From: a virus
DNA length: 36,852 bases
Virus record (IMG/VR): IMGVR_UViG_3300025313_000070
Coordinates: 1 to 36,852 of that record
Reading direction: 5' to 3' (one strand)
Shown piece by piece: positions 30,771 through 36,852 of this stretch (the first letter of the stretch is position 1; the number at the start of each line of letters is the position of its first letter). The notes beneath the pieces were generated by a model that was not told the origin of the DNA, did not search any database, and was given only the letters and a program-made list of their open reading frames with translations. The translations under genes were made by a program, and so were the position numbers.

Positions 30771-30791
30771 GTGGTTTTTGGCTCATAGTAC
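30755..30791. promoter_or_regulatory. Inverted-repeat operator at leftward promoter
   Basis: GTACTATGAG (30755-30764) and CTCATAGTAC (30782-30791) are a perfect inverted repeat with 17 bp between. One half lies inside the promoter spacer. A GCACTATGAG copy occurs at 31608-31617. Confidence 0.65.
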
Positions 30792-30805
30792 GCGCCTTTT
30801 GGAAC

Positions 30806-31558
30806 TTAGAGTTCCGTCCATGCGTACCGTATACGCCATGTCGCGAGACATAGCTTGCGCTCTCGCTTCGATGCGACTTCCAAATCCGCAAAATTGGGAT
30901 TGGCGGCGATCAGCCGGAATGGCTTGCCAGCCGAAAACGGCAGAGCACTCTGAAAACAGCGTGCCATAGGTCTCGCGATCCCCTCCCAAAGCACTAGAGC
31001 GAGATTTCCGGGATTGACTGGTGCAACGCGATCGACAATGAGATACGTATTTGGACGTAATTGGACGTCACATTTGGTTCCCAGCATAGATGCGTCATCT
31101 GCTGGTACTTGATAAACGAATGCATCATCACTAATAGCAGCGCCGAATTCACTGGGGATCGGCATCGTCTGACTGTGCATATCTAGCCTGCTGTCAACGG
31201 CAGGGGGATTTTTTGCTAGTTGTGTTGCCGTCAGAACAACAATATGCCTGACCGTCTCATTATGGGAAGGGGGTGCCTCAACATCTCTGGTTAATTGGTT
31301 AAATTTGCTCGCTTTTCCGCTCCTCTCGCCACCGTAAAGCAGCCGTTCAACGGTCGTATTCATGGCGCGGGCATAGATGGCCAGCGTTTCTGGTGTCGGG
31401 ACTCGCGTGCCTCGCTCGTGCGCGCGTAACGTATGAGGGCTGAGCCCAGTCAGCCGGCACAGCACCTCTACGGCCGTTTTTCGCGAAGGAAACGTGCGTT
31501 CCCTCGCGGCAACGAGCCGCTTCGCTAGATCATCTTTTGAGAACGTTTGATGGGTCAT
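30806..31558 (-). CDS. CI-type phage repressor
   Basis: 250 residues from the ATG at 31558, chosen because the family-like sequence starts here; there is no clear ribosome site. Residues ~8-70 form an XRE helix-turn-helix (AVEVLCRLTGLSPHTLRAHERGTRVPTPETLAIYARAM). The C-terminal part (~140-235) resembles S24/LexA-like domains: Ser157 in the DASM motif, 'TYLIVDRVAPVNPGNLALVLWEG' and 'FRLIAANPNF'. Ala199 occupies the region where the catalytic Lys is expected. It likely maintains lysogeny by binding the TACTAT-type sites on both sides of its gene. Confidence 0.8.
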   Translation of the reverse strand: MTHQTFSKDDLAKRLVAARERTFPSRKTAVEVLCRLTGLSPHTLRAHERGTRVPTPETLAIYARAMNTTVERLLYGGERSGKASKFNQLTRDVEAPPSHNETVRHIVVLTATQLAKNPPAVDSRLDMHSQTMPIPSEFGAAISDDAFVYQVPADDASMLGTKCDVQLRPNTYLIVDRVAPVNPGNLALVLWEGIARPMARCFQSALPFSAGKPFRLIAANPNFADLEVASKRERKLCLATWRIRYAWTEL

Positions 31559-31564
31559 GGAACT

Positions 31565-31617
31565 AATAGTACTCGCAATTAGCATACTATTGGTATTGAC
31601 GCAATTGGCACTATGAG
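31565..31617. promoter_or_regulatory. Operator cluster between divergent early genes
   Basis: AATAGTA (31565-31571) and TACTATT (31585-31591) form a 7-bp inverted repeat with 13 bp between, and GCACTATGAG (31608-31617) repeats the leftward operator motif. Three half-sites in the 73-bp gap between repressor and Cro-like gene are typical of a lambdoid-style switch. I cannot assign -35/-10 boxes with confidence. Confidence 0.6.
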
Positions 31618-31631
31618 TGCACATTCCCGGG

Positions 31632-31931
31632 ATGGAACCTTTTGTGACGCACGCCGAGCTGTGCGCGATCTGGCCAAGTGACAACGACCTGGCTGCCGAT
31701 CTCCGTATAGCCGAAATCACTGAAAAAACAGTTGCTCAATGGCGCCGGCGAAACTTCATTCCGCCGTGGTGGTGGCCGGAGTTCGTTGCAGCTCTGGAGC
31801 GGGTTCATGGTGTGCGAATCACGTTTCATCAGATGACGATGGCGACGAGGTTCCGTGCGGCGGAGTTTCGGGCGCGGCATCGAGCTCGTCGGAATGCGCG
31901 CCGCACGGAAGGGGTTGAAACCGATGCGTGA
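31632..31931 (+). CDS. Cro-like regulator
   Basis: 99 residues from the ATG at 31632; a GTG at 31617 would add five residues. The sequence (AELCAIWPSDNDLAADLRIAEITEKTVAQWRRRNFIPPWWWPEFVAALERV) has the layout of small phage HTH proteins that act as Cro: a divergent helix-turn-helix ending in an IP.WW motif. The Arg-rich C-terminus (RFRAAEFRARHRARRNARR) could bind nucleic acid. It is divergent to the repressor gene and is the first gene of the rightward early operon. Confidence 0.65.
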   Translation: MEPFVTHAELCAIWPSDNDLAADLRIAEITEKTVAQWRRRNFIPPWWWPEFVAALERVHGVRITFHQMTMATRFRAAEFRARHRARRNARRTEGVETDA

Positions 31932-32211
31932 ACGAACATGCAAAAATTGCGGCGCATATGCGCAAGGGCAATTCATGAGGATGCACGACGGCGTGTGCAG
32001 AGCTAATCCTCCGGTGCTGATCTGTGTCGGCATGGCCCAACCGCAGAGCATCGTGCCTACGGGGATGCATGCGCAAGTCCCTGTCGTGCAAAGCTGTTTC
32101 CCGCCCGTCGGCGAGGATTGGTGGTGTTGCATCTGGCGGCCGCGTGGAAGCGAGCAGACGGTTGATGAGCACAAAGGCGCGACAGATGCTGACAAGAACG
32201 CCGAAGTCTGA
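31924..32211 (+). CDS. Small zinc-ribbon-like phage protein
   Basis: 95 residues from the ATG at 31924, overlapping the Cro-like gene by 8 bp. It starts with a CKNC pair (Cys6, Cys9), has CRANPP in the middle and FPPVGEDWWCCIW near the end, a pattern shared by short phage proteins of unknown function with four or more cysteines. The 3' end overlaps the next gene by 47 bp in another frame. Confidence 0.6.
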   Translation: MRERTCKNCGAYAQGQFMRMHDGVCRANPPVLICVGMAQPQSIVPTGMHAQVPVVQSCFPPVGEDWWCCIWRPRGSEQTVDEHKGATDADKNAEV

Positions 32212-32908
32212 TGTCCACAATACACCACGACGCTGCATTGAGTGTGGGGAGGTAAAGGCGCCCTCCGAATTCCGGTGGATCAAACGTCAATCGAAAGCCA
32301 AGTGCCCGAGACCCGGCTTTCCGGGCGGATCATATCTATCCCGCTGCTCAGTGTGCGAGCGCAAGCTTTTGCGCCAGCGACGGCAAGGCGTGGTGGTTCA
32401 GAGGAAGAAGCAACAACGGCAAAATGCCATATGCTCAGCCGAGAGGATTGCATCCGTGCGCGCGTGCCTGACCGCTGGCATGACGAGGCAGCGGGCCGAA
32501 CAGGAAACAGGACTGACATGCAGTCAGCTGCACTACTGCCGCTCGCGGTATCTCCCCGAACTGCCGCCGTTTGCTCTGCCTGAGCACGACAAGAAATCAA
32601 GGCACTTGTCGGCGATAACCGTCATGCGGGCTGACGGGCTCAGTCTCTCACAGATCGCACACAGGCTGGGGCTCAGTGTTGCCGGAGTGAAAAATGTTTG
32701 CCGCCGATACAAGATCAAAGGGGCTCGCGCCGGTGAGGGCGCCCGGTGGAGTGTTGCGCGGCAACGCCGCATGGCCGCATTATCAAGCCAGGGCATGAGC
32801 GCCAAGCGGATTGCCGCGTATCTTGGCGAGTCTGTCGATGCTGTCGCCAGCGCGATGCGGCGCTTCGGCCTCTTTGCTAATCCTCAACGTCAGCGGGTGG
32901 ATGAATGA
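32165..32908 (+). CDS. Zinc-finger and multi-HTH regulator
   Basis: 247 residues from the ATG at 32165 (an ATG at 32186 is an alternative). The N-terminal CIEC...CSVC ribbon (C24, C27, then a second pair) is followed by a basic linker and three HTH-like units: GMTRQRAEQETGLTCSQLHY, GLSLSQIAHRLGLSVAGVKNV and GMSAKRIAAYLGESVDAVASAM. The repeated HTHs are of the sigma-region/GcrA-like 'S..qIA..LG.s...V' kind. It is likely a transcription regulator of the early operon and is coupled to the GcrA gene by a 4-bp overlap. Confidence 0.6.
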   Translation: MSTKARQMLTRTPKSDVHNTPRRCIECGEVKAPSEFRWIKRQSKAKCPRPGFPGGSYLSRCSVCERKLLRQRRQGVVVQRKKQQRQNAICSAERIASVRACLTAGMTRQRAEQETGLTCSQLHYCRSRYLPELPPFALPEHDKKSRHLSAITVMRADGLSLSQIAHRLGLSVAGVKNVCRRYKIKGARAGEGARWSVARQRRMAALSSQGMSAKRIAAYLGESVDAVASAMRRFGLFANPQRQRVDE

Positions 32909-33420
32909 TCACAGACACGTGGTCTGCGCGGATGGTCGCAAATCTGACGCAACTATGGGCCGAGGGGTACAGCGCATCGATGATCGGCGAGCGGCTCGGC
33001 ATCTCGCGCAATGCGGTCATTGGCAAGGTTCATCGCCTCAGGCTGCCGAAGCCAAGTGTGAAAGTGCCTCATGTATCGCAAAAACGGGTGCTGGTACCCC
33101 GGCAGGCGGTTTCTGCCGCATCTCCGCCACCGCCTAAAGAAAAGCCGCGCGAGGTGCCGCCACAGGTGCGTGTGTTACCCGTTGTTCCAGTAGTTGCCGT
33201 GCCCGCTATCATTCCTCGTCCGGTGAGCGCTATTCCTGGCAGCCAACTGGTGACGCTGCAGAAGCGCACGAGCGATCAGTGCCGCTGGCCAGTGAACGAG
33301 GGATCGCCATATCTCTATTGCGGTGCTCCTCGGGTCCCAGGGAAATCCTATTGCGCGCATCATCAGCGCATGCTGTTAAGGCCACCGAAACACCTGCCCG
33401 TGAAGGTGGGGGCGAGATGA
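32905..33420 (+). CDS. gcrA: GcrA-family cell cycle regulator
   Basis: 171 residues. The N-terminal W-HTH (TWSARMVANLTQLWAEGYSASMIGERLG, ISRNAVIGKVHRLRL) is the GcrA DNA-binding domain, followed by a Pro/Val-rich linker and a C-terminal zinc-like domain with CRWP, YCGAP and SYCAHH. In Caulobacter GcrA works with sigma70 at GANTC-methylated promoters. Being phage-encoded, it may redirect host transcription or time the phage programme to the cell cycle. It overlaps the SSB gene by 4 bp. Confidence 0.85.
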   Translation: MITDTWSARMVANLTQLWAEGYSASMIGERLGISRNAVIGKVHRLRLPKPSVKVPHVSQKRVLVPRQAVSAASPPPPKEKPREVPPQVRVLPVVPVVAVPAIIPRPVSAIPGSQLVTLQKRTSDQCRWPVNEGSPYLYCGAPRVPGKSYCAHHQRMLLRPPKHLPVKVGAR

Positions 33421-33827
33421 GGGGGATCGAAGCGGCATTTACCGGTACTATTGGCCGCGACGCGCAACTGCGGACGGCTAAATCTGGCCGCGAGTGGCTT
33501 AGTTTTTCAGTGGCCGTTGGCGATGAGCCAGATCAGCAATGGGTGCAGGTCGCGGCATTCTTCGGGCATATTAGCGATTTGGCGTCTCAACTCACTGTCG
33601 GTACACAGGTTTACGCCGAAGGCAAAATAAAGCTGCGGAGCTGGGAAGGGCCAGACGGGCCACACACCGGCCTTAGCGTCATTGCCTCGGTGATCCAACC
33701 GCTTGGTCTGATCGGCCGCAAGCGGCCCAAAAAAGCCCGTTCGGGGGGCACGGCCGCGGCGTCCACTGTCCGAACCCAATCTGATGTAAATGCGCCGTTG
33801 CCGTTCGACGATCCAATTCCTTTTTAG
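33417..33827 (+). CDS. ssb: Single-stranded DNA-binding protein
   Basis: 136 residues from the ATG overlapping the GcrA stop. OB-fold pattern: IEAAFTGTIGRDAQLRTAKSGREWLSFSVAVGD, 'QWVQVAAFFG', 'VYAEGKIKLRSWEGPDG'. The acidic tip PFDDPIPF is the hallmark that recruits replication partners. It is shorter than typical bacterial SSB (about 175 residues) because its linker is short. It lies directly before the helicase gene. Confidence 0.88.
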   Translation: MRGIEAAFTGTIGRDAQLRTAKSGREWLSFSVAVGDEPDQQWVQVAAFFGHISDLASQLTVGTQVYAEGKIKLRSWEGPDGPHTGLSVIASVIQPLGLIGRKRPKKARSGGTAAASTVRTQSDVNAPLPFDDPIPF

Positions 33828-33838
33828 AGTGACCGCAG

Positions 33839-35566
33839 ATGGCGACAGAACTCGCAACAACTGCGGGTATCGATATCGAGCAGGCGCTTTTAGGCGCCAT
33901 CTTTCTTAACAACGAAGCCTATCAATACGTATCCACGTTTCTGGAGCCGCGGCACTTTCTTGACCCGCTTCATGCGCGCATTTTTGACGCGGCGGCGTCG
34001 CTGATCCGTAATGGGCAACGTGCTGATCCTTTCACCCTCAAACGCTACTTTGAGGATGATGAGCCAATCCGCACGCAATGGGGGTCGGTTGCAGTTGTGC
34101 AATATATCGGGCGGTTACTGGCCAATGCAGCAACCGCTGTAAATGCGACATTCTACGCGCGCACAATCGTCGAATATGCGGCCCGCCGCGAAGTGCAGAT
34201 GCTCATGGCAGGCATTGATTTTGCGCGCGGTGACCTCGGCACACTCTCGGCCGGCATCGAGCGCGCCGCAGAAGTCATTCGCGCGGCATCCGGAGCCAAA
34301 GCAATCACGCCGCGACGATTTGGGTTTCCTGACCCGAAAAGCATCGCTCCGCGTCCTGTCATCATGGGCGGCCATTATATACGCCGCTACGTCAGCGCCA
34401 CCATAGCACCAGGCGGTGTCGGTAAGTCGGCACTGGTGTCGGTGGAGGCACTAGCTCTTGTCAGCGGCCGCCGTCTTCTTGGCAGCGCGCCACGCGCGCC
34501 CAAAAAAGTGTGGTACCTGGGCGAGGACGATCAAGAGGAGTTGGAGCGCCGGTTTGCAGCTGTAATGAGATATTATGGCATATGTGCAGATGATTGCGGA
34601 GATCGTTTGTTTGTACAGAGTTTTCGCGAAAGCAAAATTATTGTCGCTGAGCAGCAAAACGGCGGAACGGTAATAAACGTTCGTGATATTGATGCTGTCG
34701 TGTCGTCGATTAAATCGTTTTCAATTGATGTAATTATTATTGACCCTCTTGTAAAAACACACCGTGTCCCGGAAAATGATAACTCTGCGATGGAAACTAC
34801 TTACGGTGCATGGGTTGAAATCGCCGAGCGGGGAAATTGCGCAGTTGAGCTGGTTGTACACAGTCGCAAAGCAAGCGGCGGACAGGCAAAGACCGTTGAA
34901 GACGCGCGTGGCGCCTCCTCGCAGCTGGGCGCTGTACGTCATGCCCGTTTGATCGTCCGAATGACAAAGGAGGAGGCCGAACCGCTCGGTATCGAGCCAG
35001 AGCAGGCCGGGCTACATATCCGCATCGGTGACACCAAGGCCAACATGGCCCCCCCTCCGAGCGATATCCACTGGCTGAAGCTGGCGAGCGTGTGCCTTGA
35101 AAACGGGCTGGATGACGACACCGCCGACACCACGAAAGCGGACCAGGTGCAGGTGGTGACGGAGTTCAGGGCGCCGGCAACGTTCGATGGTGTCGCATGG
35201 CATGACATTGACACACTGATGCGGGCGCTGAAAGCCCAGCCGCGCCGGCAGAGCGAACAGGCAGCAGATTGGGCAGGACATCTGGTAGGCGAGATGCTTG
35301 GCATTGACACCTCCACCAAAGGAGGACGGTCAAGAGTCAAGGCAATGCTTAGGGCGTGGCGTGAAAGTGGTGCTCTCAAGGTGGAGCGGCGTTTGGATGA
35401 GACACACCACGAACGACCATTTTTGACACTCGGCACATGGGCATTCGGACGGAATGAACGAGTGGTCGCGACCGATAATACCGACACCACCGACACCTAC
35501 CGACACCACGTTACCGACACTGTCGCAAATGCCACCAAAACGTCACCGACACCACCACCCTTATAG
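33839..35566 (+). CDS. Replicative helicase: DnaB N-domain plus RepA-like ATPase
   Basis: 575 residues. Residues ~10-110 match the DnaB N-terminal domain (EQALLGAIFLNNEAYQYVSTFLEPRHFLDPLHARIF). The AAA_25/RepA-like ATPase follows, with Walker A APGGVGKSA at ~190-198, ED-rich strand YLGEDDQEEL and Walker B VIIIDPL at ~298-304. Residues ~440-520 look like a winged helix that might bind DNA. The C-terminal tail is Thr/Asp-rich because it is encoded by iterons. It probably both recognises the phage origin and unwinds DNA, as a fused initiator-helicase. Confidence 0.8.
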   Translation: MATELATTAGIDIEQALLGAIFLNNEAYQYVSTFLEPRHFLDPLHARIFDAAASLIRNGQRADPFTLKRYFEDDEPIRTQWGSVAVVQYIGRLLANAATAVNATFYARTIVEYAARREVQMLMAGIDFARGDLGTLSAGIERAAEVIRAASGAKAITPRRFGFPDPKSIAPRPVIMGGHYIRRYVSATIAPGGVGKSALVSVEALALVSGRRLLGSAPRAPKKVWYLGEDDQEELERRFAAVMRYYGICADDCGDRLFVQSFRESKIIVAEQQNGGTVINVRDIDAVVSSIKSFSIDVIIIDPLVKTHRVPENDNSAMETTYGAWVEIAERGNCAVELVVHSRKASGGQAKTVEDARGASSQLGAVRHARLIVRMTKEEAEPLGIEPEQAGLHIRIGDTKANMAPPPSDIHWLKLASVCLENGLDDDTADTTKADQVQVVTEFRAPATFDGVAWHDIDTLMRALKAQPRRQSEQAADWAGHLVGEMLGIDTSTKGGRSRVKAMLRAWRESGALKVERRLDETHHERPFLTLGTWAFGRNERVVATDNTDTTDTYRHHVTDTVANATKTSPTPPPL

Positions 35567-35630
35567 GGGTGTGGGGTGTCGTGTCGGTGGTGGCGTGGGG
35601 GTGCTGAAACAGACAGAATTCACCGACACC
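35480..35630. repeat. ACCGACAC iterons, candidate replication origin
   Basis: ACCGACACC or ACCGACAC occurs at 35480, 35489, 35499, 35513, 35545 and 35622, and inverted (GTGTCGGT) at 35581-35588. Most are inside the 3' end of the helicase gene. Around 35545-35590 the flanks form a larger GC-rich inverted repeat with an AT centre (TTATAG). Iterons in or beside an initiator gene mark origins in several phages such as lambda. Confidence 0.65.
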
Positions 35631-35642
35631 TGGAGAAGTGTC

Positions 35643-36188
35643 ATGAAAGCAGAAAAATACCCGCATGTGAGAACGAACATTGCAACACCGCTTGCCCCCG
35701 TCTGGCGCCGGCGGATCACACTGCCGCTGACGCCGCGAGCCGTGCGATTGGAGATGATCGAGGCGGGAGACATCCACCTGACGCCGCTCGATAGGATGCT
35801 GGACGACGCCCAGGCCGACGCGCTGGAGCAATATGCGGTGATGGAGGCCGCGCTATGCGGGAACGCCAGGGCGCAGGACTATGCCGGCGATCGGGTGCGG
35901 GGGACCAGGCTGGGCATGGCGCCACTGCCTGACAGGCTGTTTCAACCGTTGCGTTGGCATGCAGAGCTGAAGCGGTGGCTGACAGCGGCCGAGCTGAACA
36001 TTTTGGCTCAGTTCTGCTTGCAGCAGTGGCGCGATGAGCGTGCGCTGTCGGATGCTCAGCTCGGGATCATGCTCGCCCCCTCGTACAAAAACAAGGCTGT
36101 GGCCTGGCGGGATCGGTTGGTCAAGGTGGCGTCGCGGTTAGTGGCGCTGCAGCGGTCAATTCCGCGCAGCAAGCGGAAGTGGTTGTAA
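35643..36188 (+). CDS. Early phage protein of unknown function
   Basis: 181 residues; I start at the ATG at 35643 because GGAG lies about 8 nt upstream, while a longer frame from 35454 overlaps the helicase gene in the iteron region. Sequence features are a basic N-terminal part (RRRITLPLTPRAVRLEM), an acidic helix (DDAQADALEQYAVMEAALCGNARAQDYAGDR), and a C-terminal basic end (RSIPRSKRKWL). Part of the C-terminal half (LSDAQLGIMLAPSYKNKAVAWRDRLVKVASRL) could be an HTH. No family is assigned. Confidence 0.55.
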   Translation: MKAEKYPHVRTNIATPLAPVWRRRITLPLTPRAVRLEMIEAGDIHLTPLDRMLDDAQADALEQYAVMEAALCGNARAQDYAGDRVRGTRLGMAPLPDRLFQPLRWHAELKRWLTAAELNILAQFCLQQWRDERALSDAQLGIMLAPSYKNKAVAWRDRLVKVASRLVALQRSIPRSKRKWL

Positions 36189-36306
36189 ATTACTCAGAGC
36201 AGGTTACCACAGGTTGCAAAGAAAAAAATCGGCGAACGCGCTCACGAGTGCAGATCCCAAAACCCCACGCTATGCCCGCAACGCGTCAGCCAAGCGCAAA
36301 ATACGT

Positions 36307-36335
36307 TTGACGTAAGTTCTTTGTGGGGGTATGAT
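36307..36335 (+). promoter_or_regulatory. Sigma70-type rightward promoter
   Basis: TTGACG (36307-36312), a 17-bp spacer and TATGAT (36330-36335). It lies in the 223-bp gap before the XRE gene, so it probably starts a separate transcript. The rest of 36189-36306 shows no gene. Confidence 0.75.
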
Positions 36336-36411
36336 CCGAGGATCGAAAACGCTGGGATAGACGTGATTGATTTAATCGAGCTGGCCGCTCGTATGCATTT
36401 GAAAGGAAGAC

Positions 36412-36672
36412 GTGGTGGCAACCGGAGTTGAAGCGATGGGGGCGGCTATGCGGCGTCTGCGTCAAGCGCAGGGCCTTACTATGCGCCAAGTAGCGGATGC
36501 CTGCGGCTGCACATCCGATGTCAACCTGTCACGGGCTGAGACCGGCCAGCAATGGCTACCCGCGGACACGCTGTTTGCTGTCGGCGCGGTGCTCGGCTAT
36601 GAGCGCCGGTCGGATTGGCTAGTGGCGCTTGCTGAGGAGCTGCGGGCGATGGACAGAGGAGATGAGAAATGA
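36412..36672 (+). CDS. XRE-family HTH regulator
   Basis: 86 residues starting GTG at 36412 (or 36415), with AAGGAAG just upstream. The HTH (MRRLRQAQGLTMRQVADACGCTSDVNLSRAETGQQWLPADTLFAVGAVLG) is a typical Cro/CI-type fold. The C-terminus is short and acidic. It has its own promoter and is coupled to the next small gene by a 4-bp overlap. It may time late or replication genes. Confidence 0.75.
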   Translation: MVATGVEAMGAAMRRLRQAQGLTMRQVADACGCTSDVNLSRAETGQQWLPADTLFAVGAVLGYERRSDWLVALAEELRAMDRGDEK

Positions 36673-36842
36673 AAAAAATCCAGTATCAAGCGTTGCGCTG
36701 TAATTGCGGTGACACGGGGTGCAGTGACTGGCATGTTTCAGGCGTTGCGGATGTGCATGGCGTTAGCTTCACGCGGGCACAAGCGGAAGCGGTTGCCGCG
36801 TTGCTCAATGAGATGGAGAGCTGCCCTTTGGATGGCGGTTGA
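36669..36842 (+). CDS. Small cysteine-containing phage protein
   Basis: 57 residues starting MKKIQYQALRCNCGDTGCSDW. The CNC...GC cluster suggests a metal-binding turn. The remainder (VHGVSFTRAQAEAVAALLNEME) resembles a short helix. The start overlaps the XRE gene (ATGA). The family is unknown. Confidence 0.6.
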   Translation: MKKIQYQALRCNCGDTGCSDWHVSGVADVHGVSFTRAQAEAVAALLNEMESCPLDGG

Positions 36843-36852
36843 AAAAAGAGAT

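Noticed and set aside
30694-30969. Rightward 91-codon frame over the repressor end
   Set aside because: It overlaps the leftward promoter and operators and the repressor coding region, and has no ribosome site.

Overview
The window is a contiguous piece of a temperate, tailed-phage genome (or an integrated prophage) from an alphaproteobacterial host. The tail and ejection module has the gene order of P22-like podoviruses (gp4-like, gp10-like, then three ejection-type proteins). Temperate lifestyle is shown by a tyrosine integrase, an excisionase-like gene and a CI-type repressor. An alphaproteobacterial host is suggested by a GcrA-family regulator and a GapR/DUF2312-like gene, both typical of that class. 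Portal and terminase genes are not present and presumably lie outside the window.

Layout. 1-10228: rightward virion genes (capsid, beta-helix protein, small structural proteins, P22-like tail accessory proteins, LamG protein, GNAT protein, ejection proteins). 10228-16364: large ejection protein, a SAP-domain coiled-coil protein, a tail fibre/spike-like protein and a companion, interrupted by two small leftward genes (12416-13121). 16279-17784: leftward cargo (a wHTH-like protein and a family 2 glycosyltransferase). 17840-18970: an endolysin fused in frame to a 3TM-holin-like domain, with an internal start. 18988-24247: a leftward CRISPR-Cas cassette. 24248-24650: non-coding DNA rich in inverted repeats plus four GTGTTGTCAAAT motifs, probably the attachment region. 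24635-30622: a leftward early operon (integrase, duplicated excisionase-like protein, RuvC resolvase, RecT annealase, YqaJ-type exonuclease, small proteins). 30741-31621: promoter/operators and repressor. 31632-36842: a rightward early operon (Cro-like protein, zinc/HTH proteins, GcrA, SSB, DnaB/RepA-like helicase with iterons, late small regulators).

The most unusual part is the CRISPR cassette. It has an 18-repeat array with a 61-bp period and a type I-E-like repeat, and I-E-type cas1 and cas2 with catalytic Cas1 residues intact. There is no Cascade or cas3. In their place one gene overlaps cas1 and encodes a 711-residue TnpB/Cas12-like protein whose three RuvC acidic residues appear to be Lys, Gln and Asn. 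Its N-terminal half carries two copies of a cysteine-rich segment resembling DUF2695. Between cas2 and the array lies a strongly foldable stretch with a partial anti-repeat, a candidate tracrRNA. The three leader-proximal repeats carry a 6-nt deletion. The two youngest are restored to 28 nt by bases matching the start of the adjoining spacer, which looks like a footprint of a fixed-length duplication ruler and implies spacer acquisition after the deletion. My inference is a phage-borne, adaptive, DNA-binding but non-cleaving CRISPR system that may silence competing phages or host genes.

All family names are recognised by eye; no database or folding search was run.
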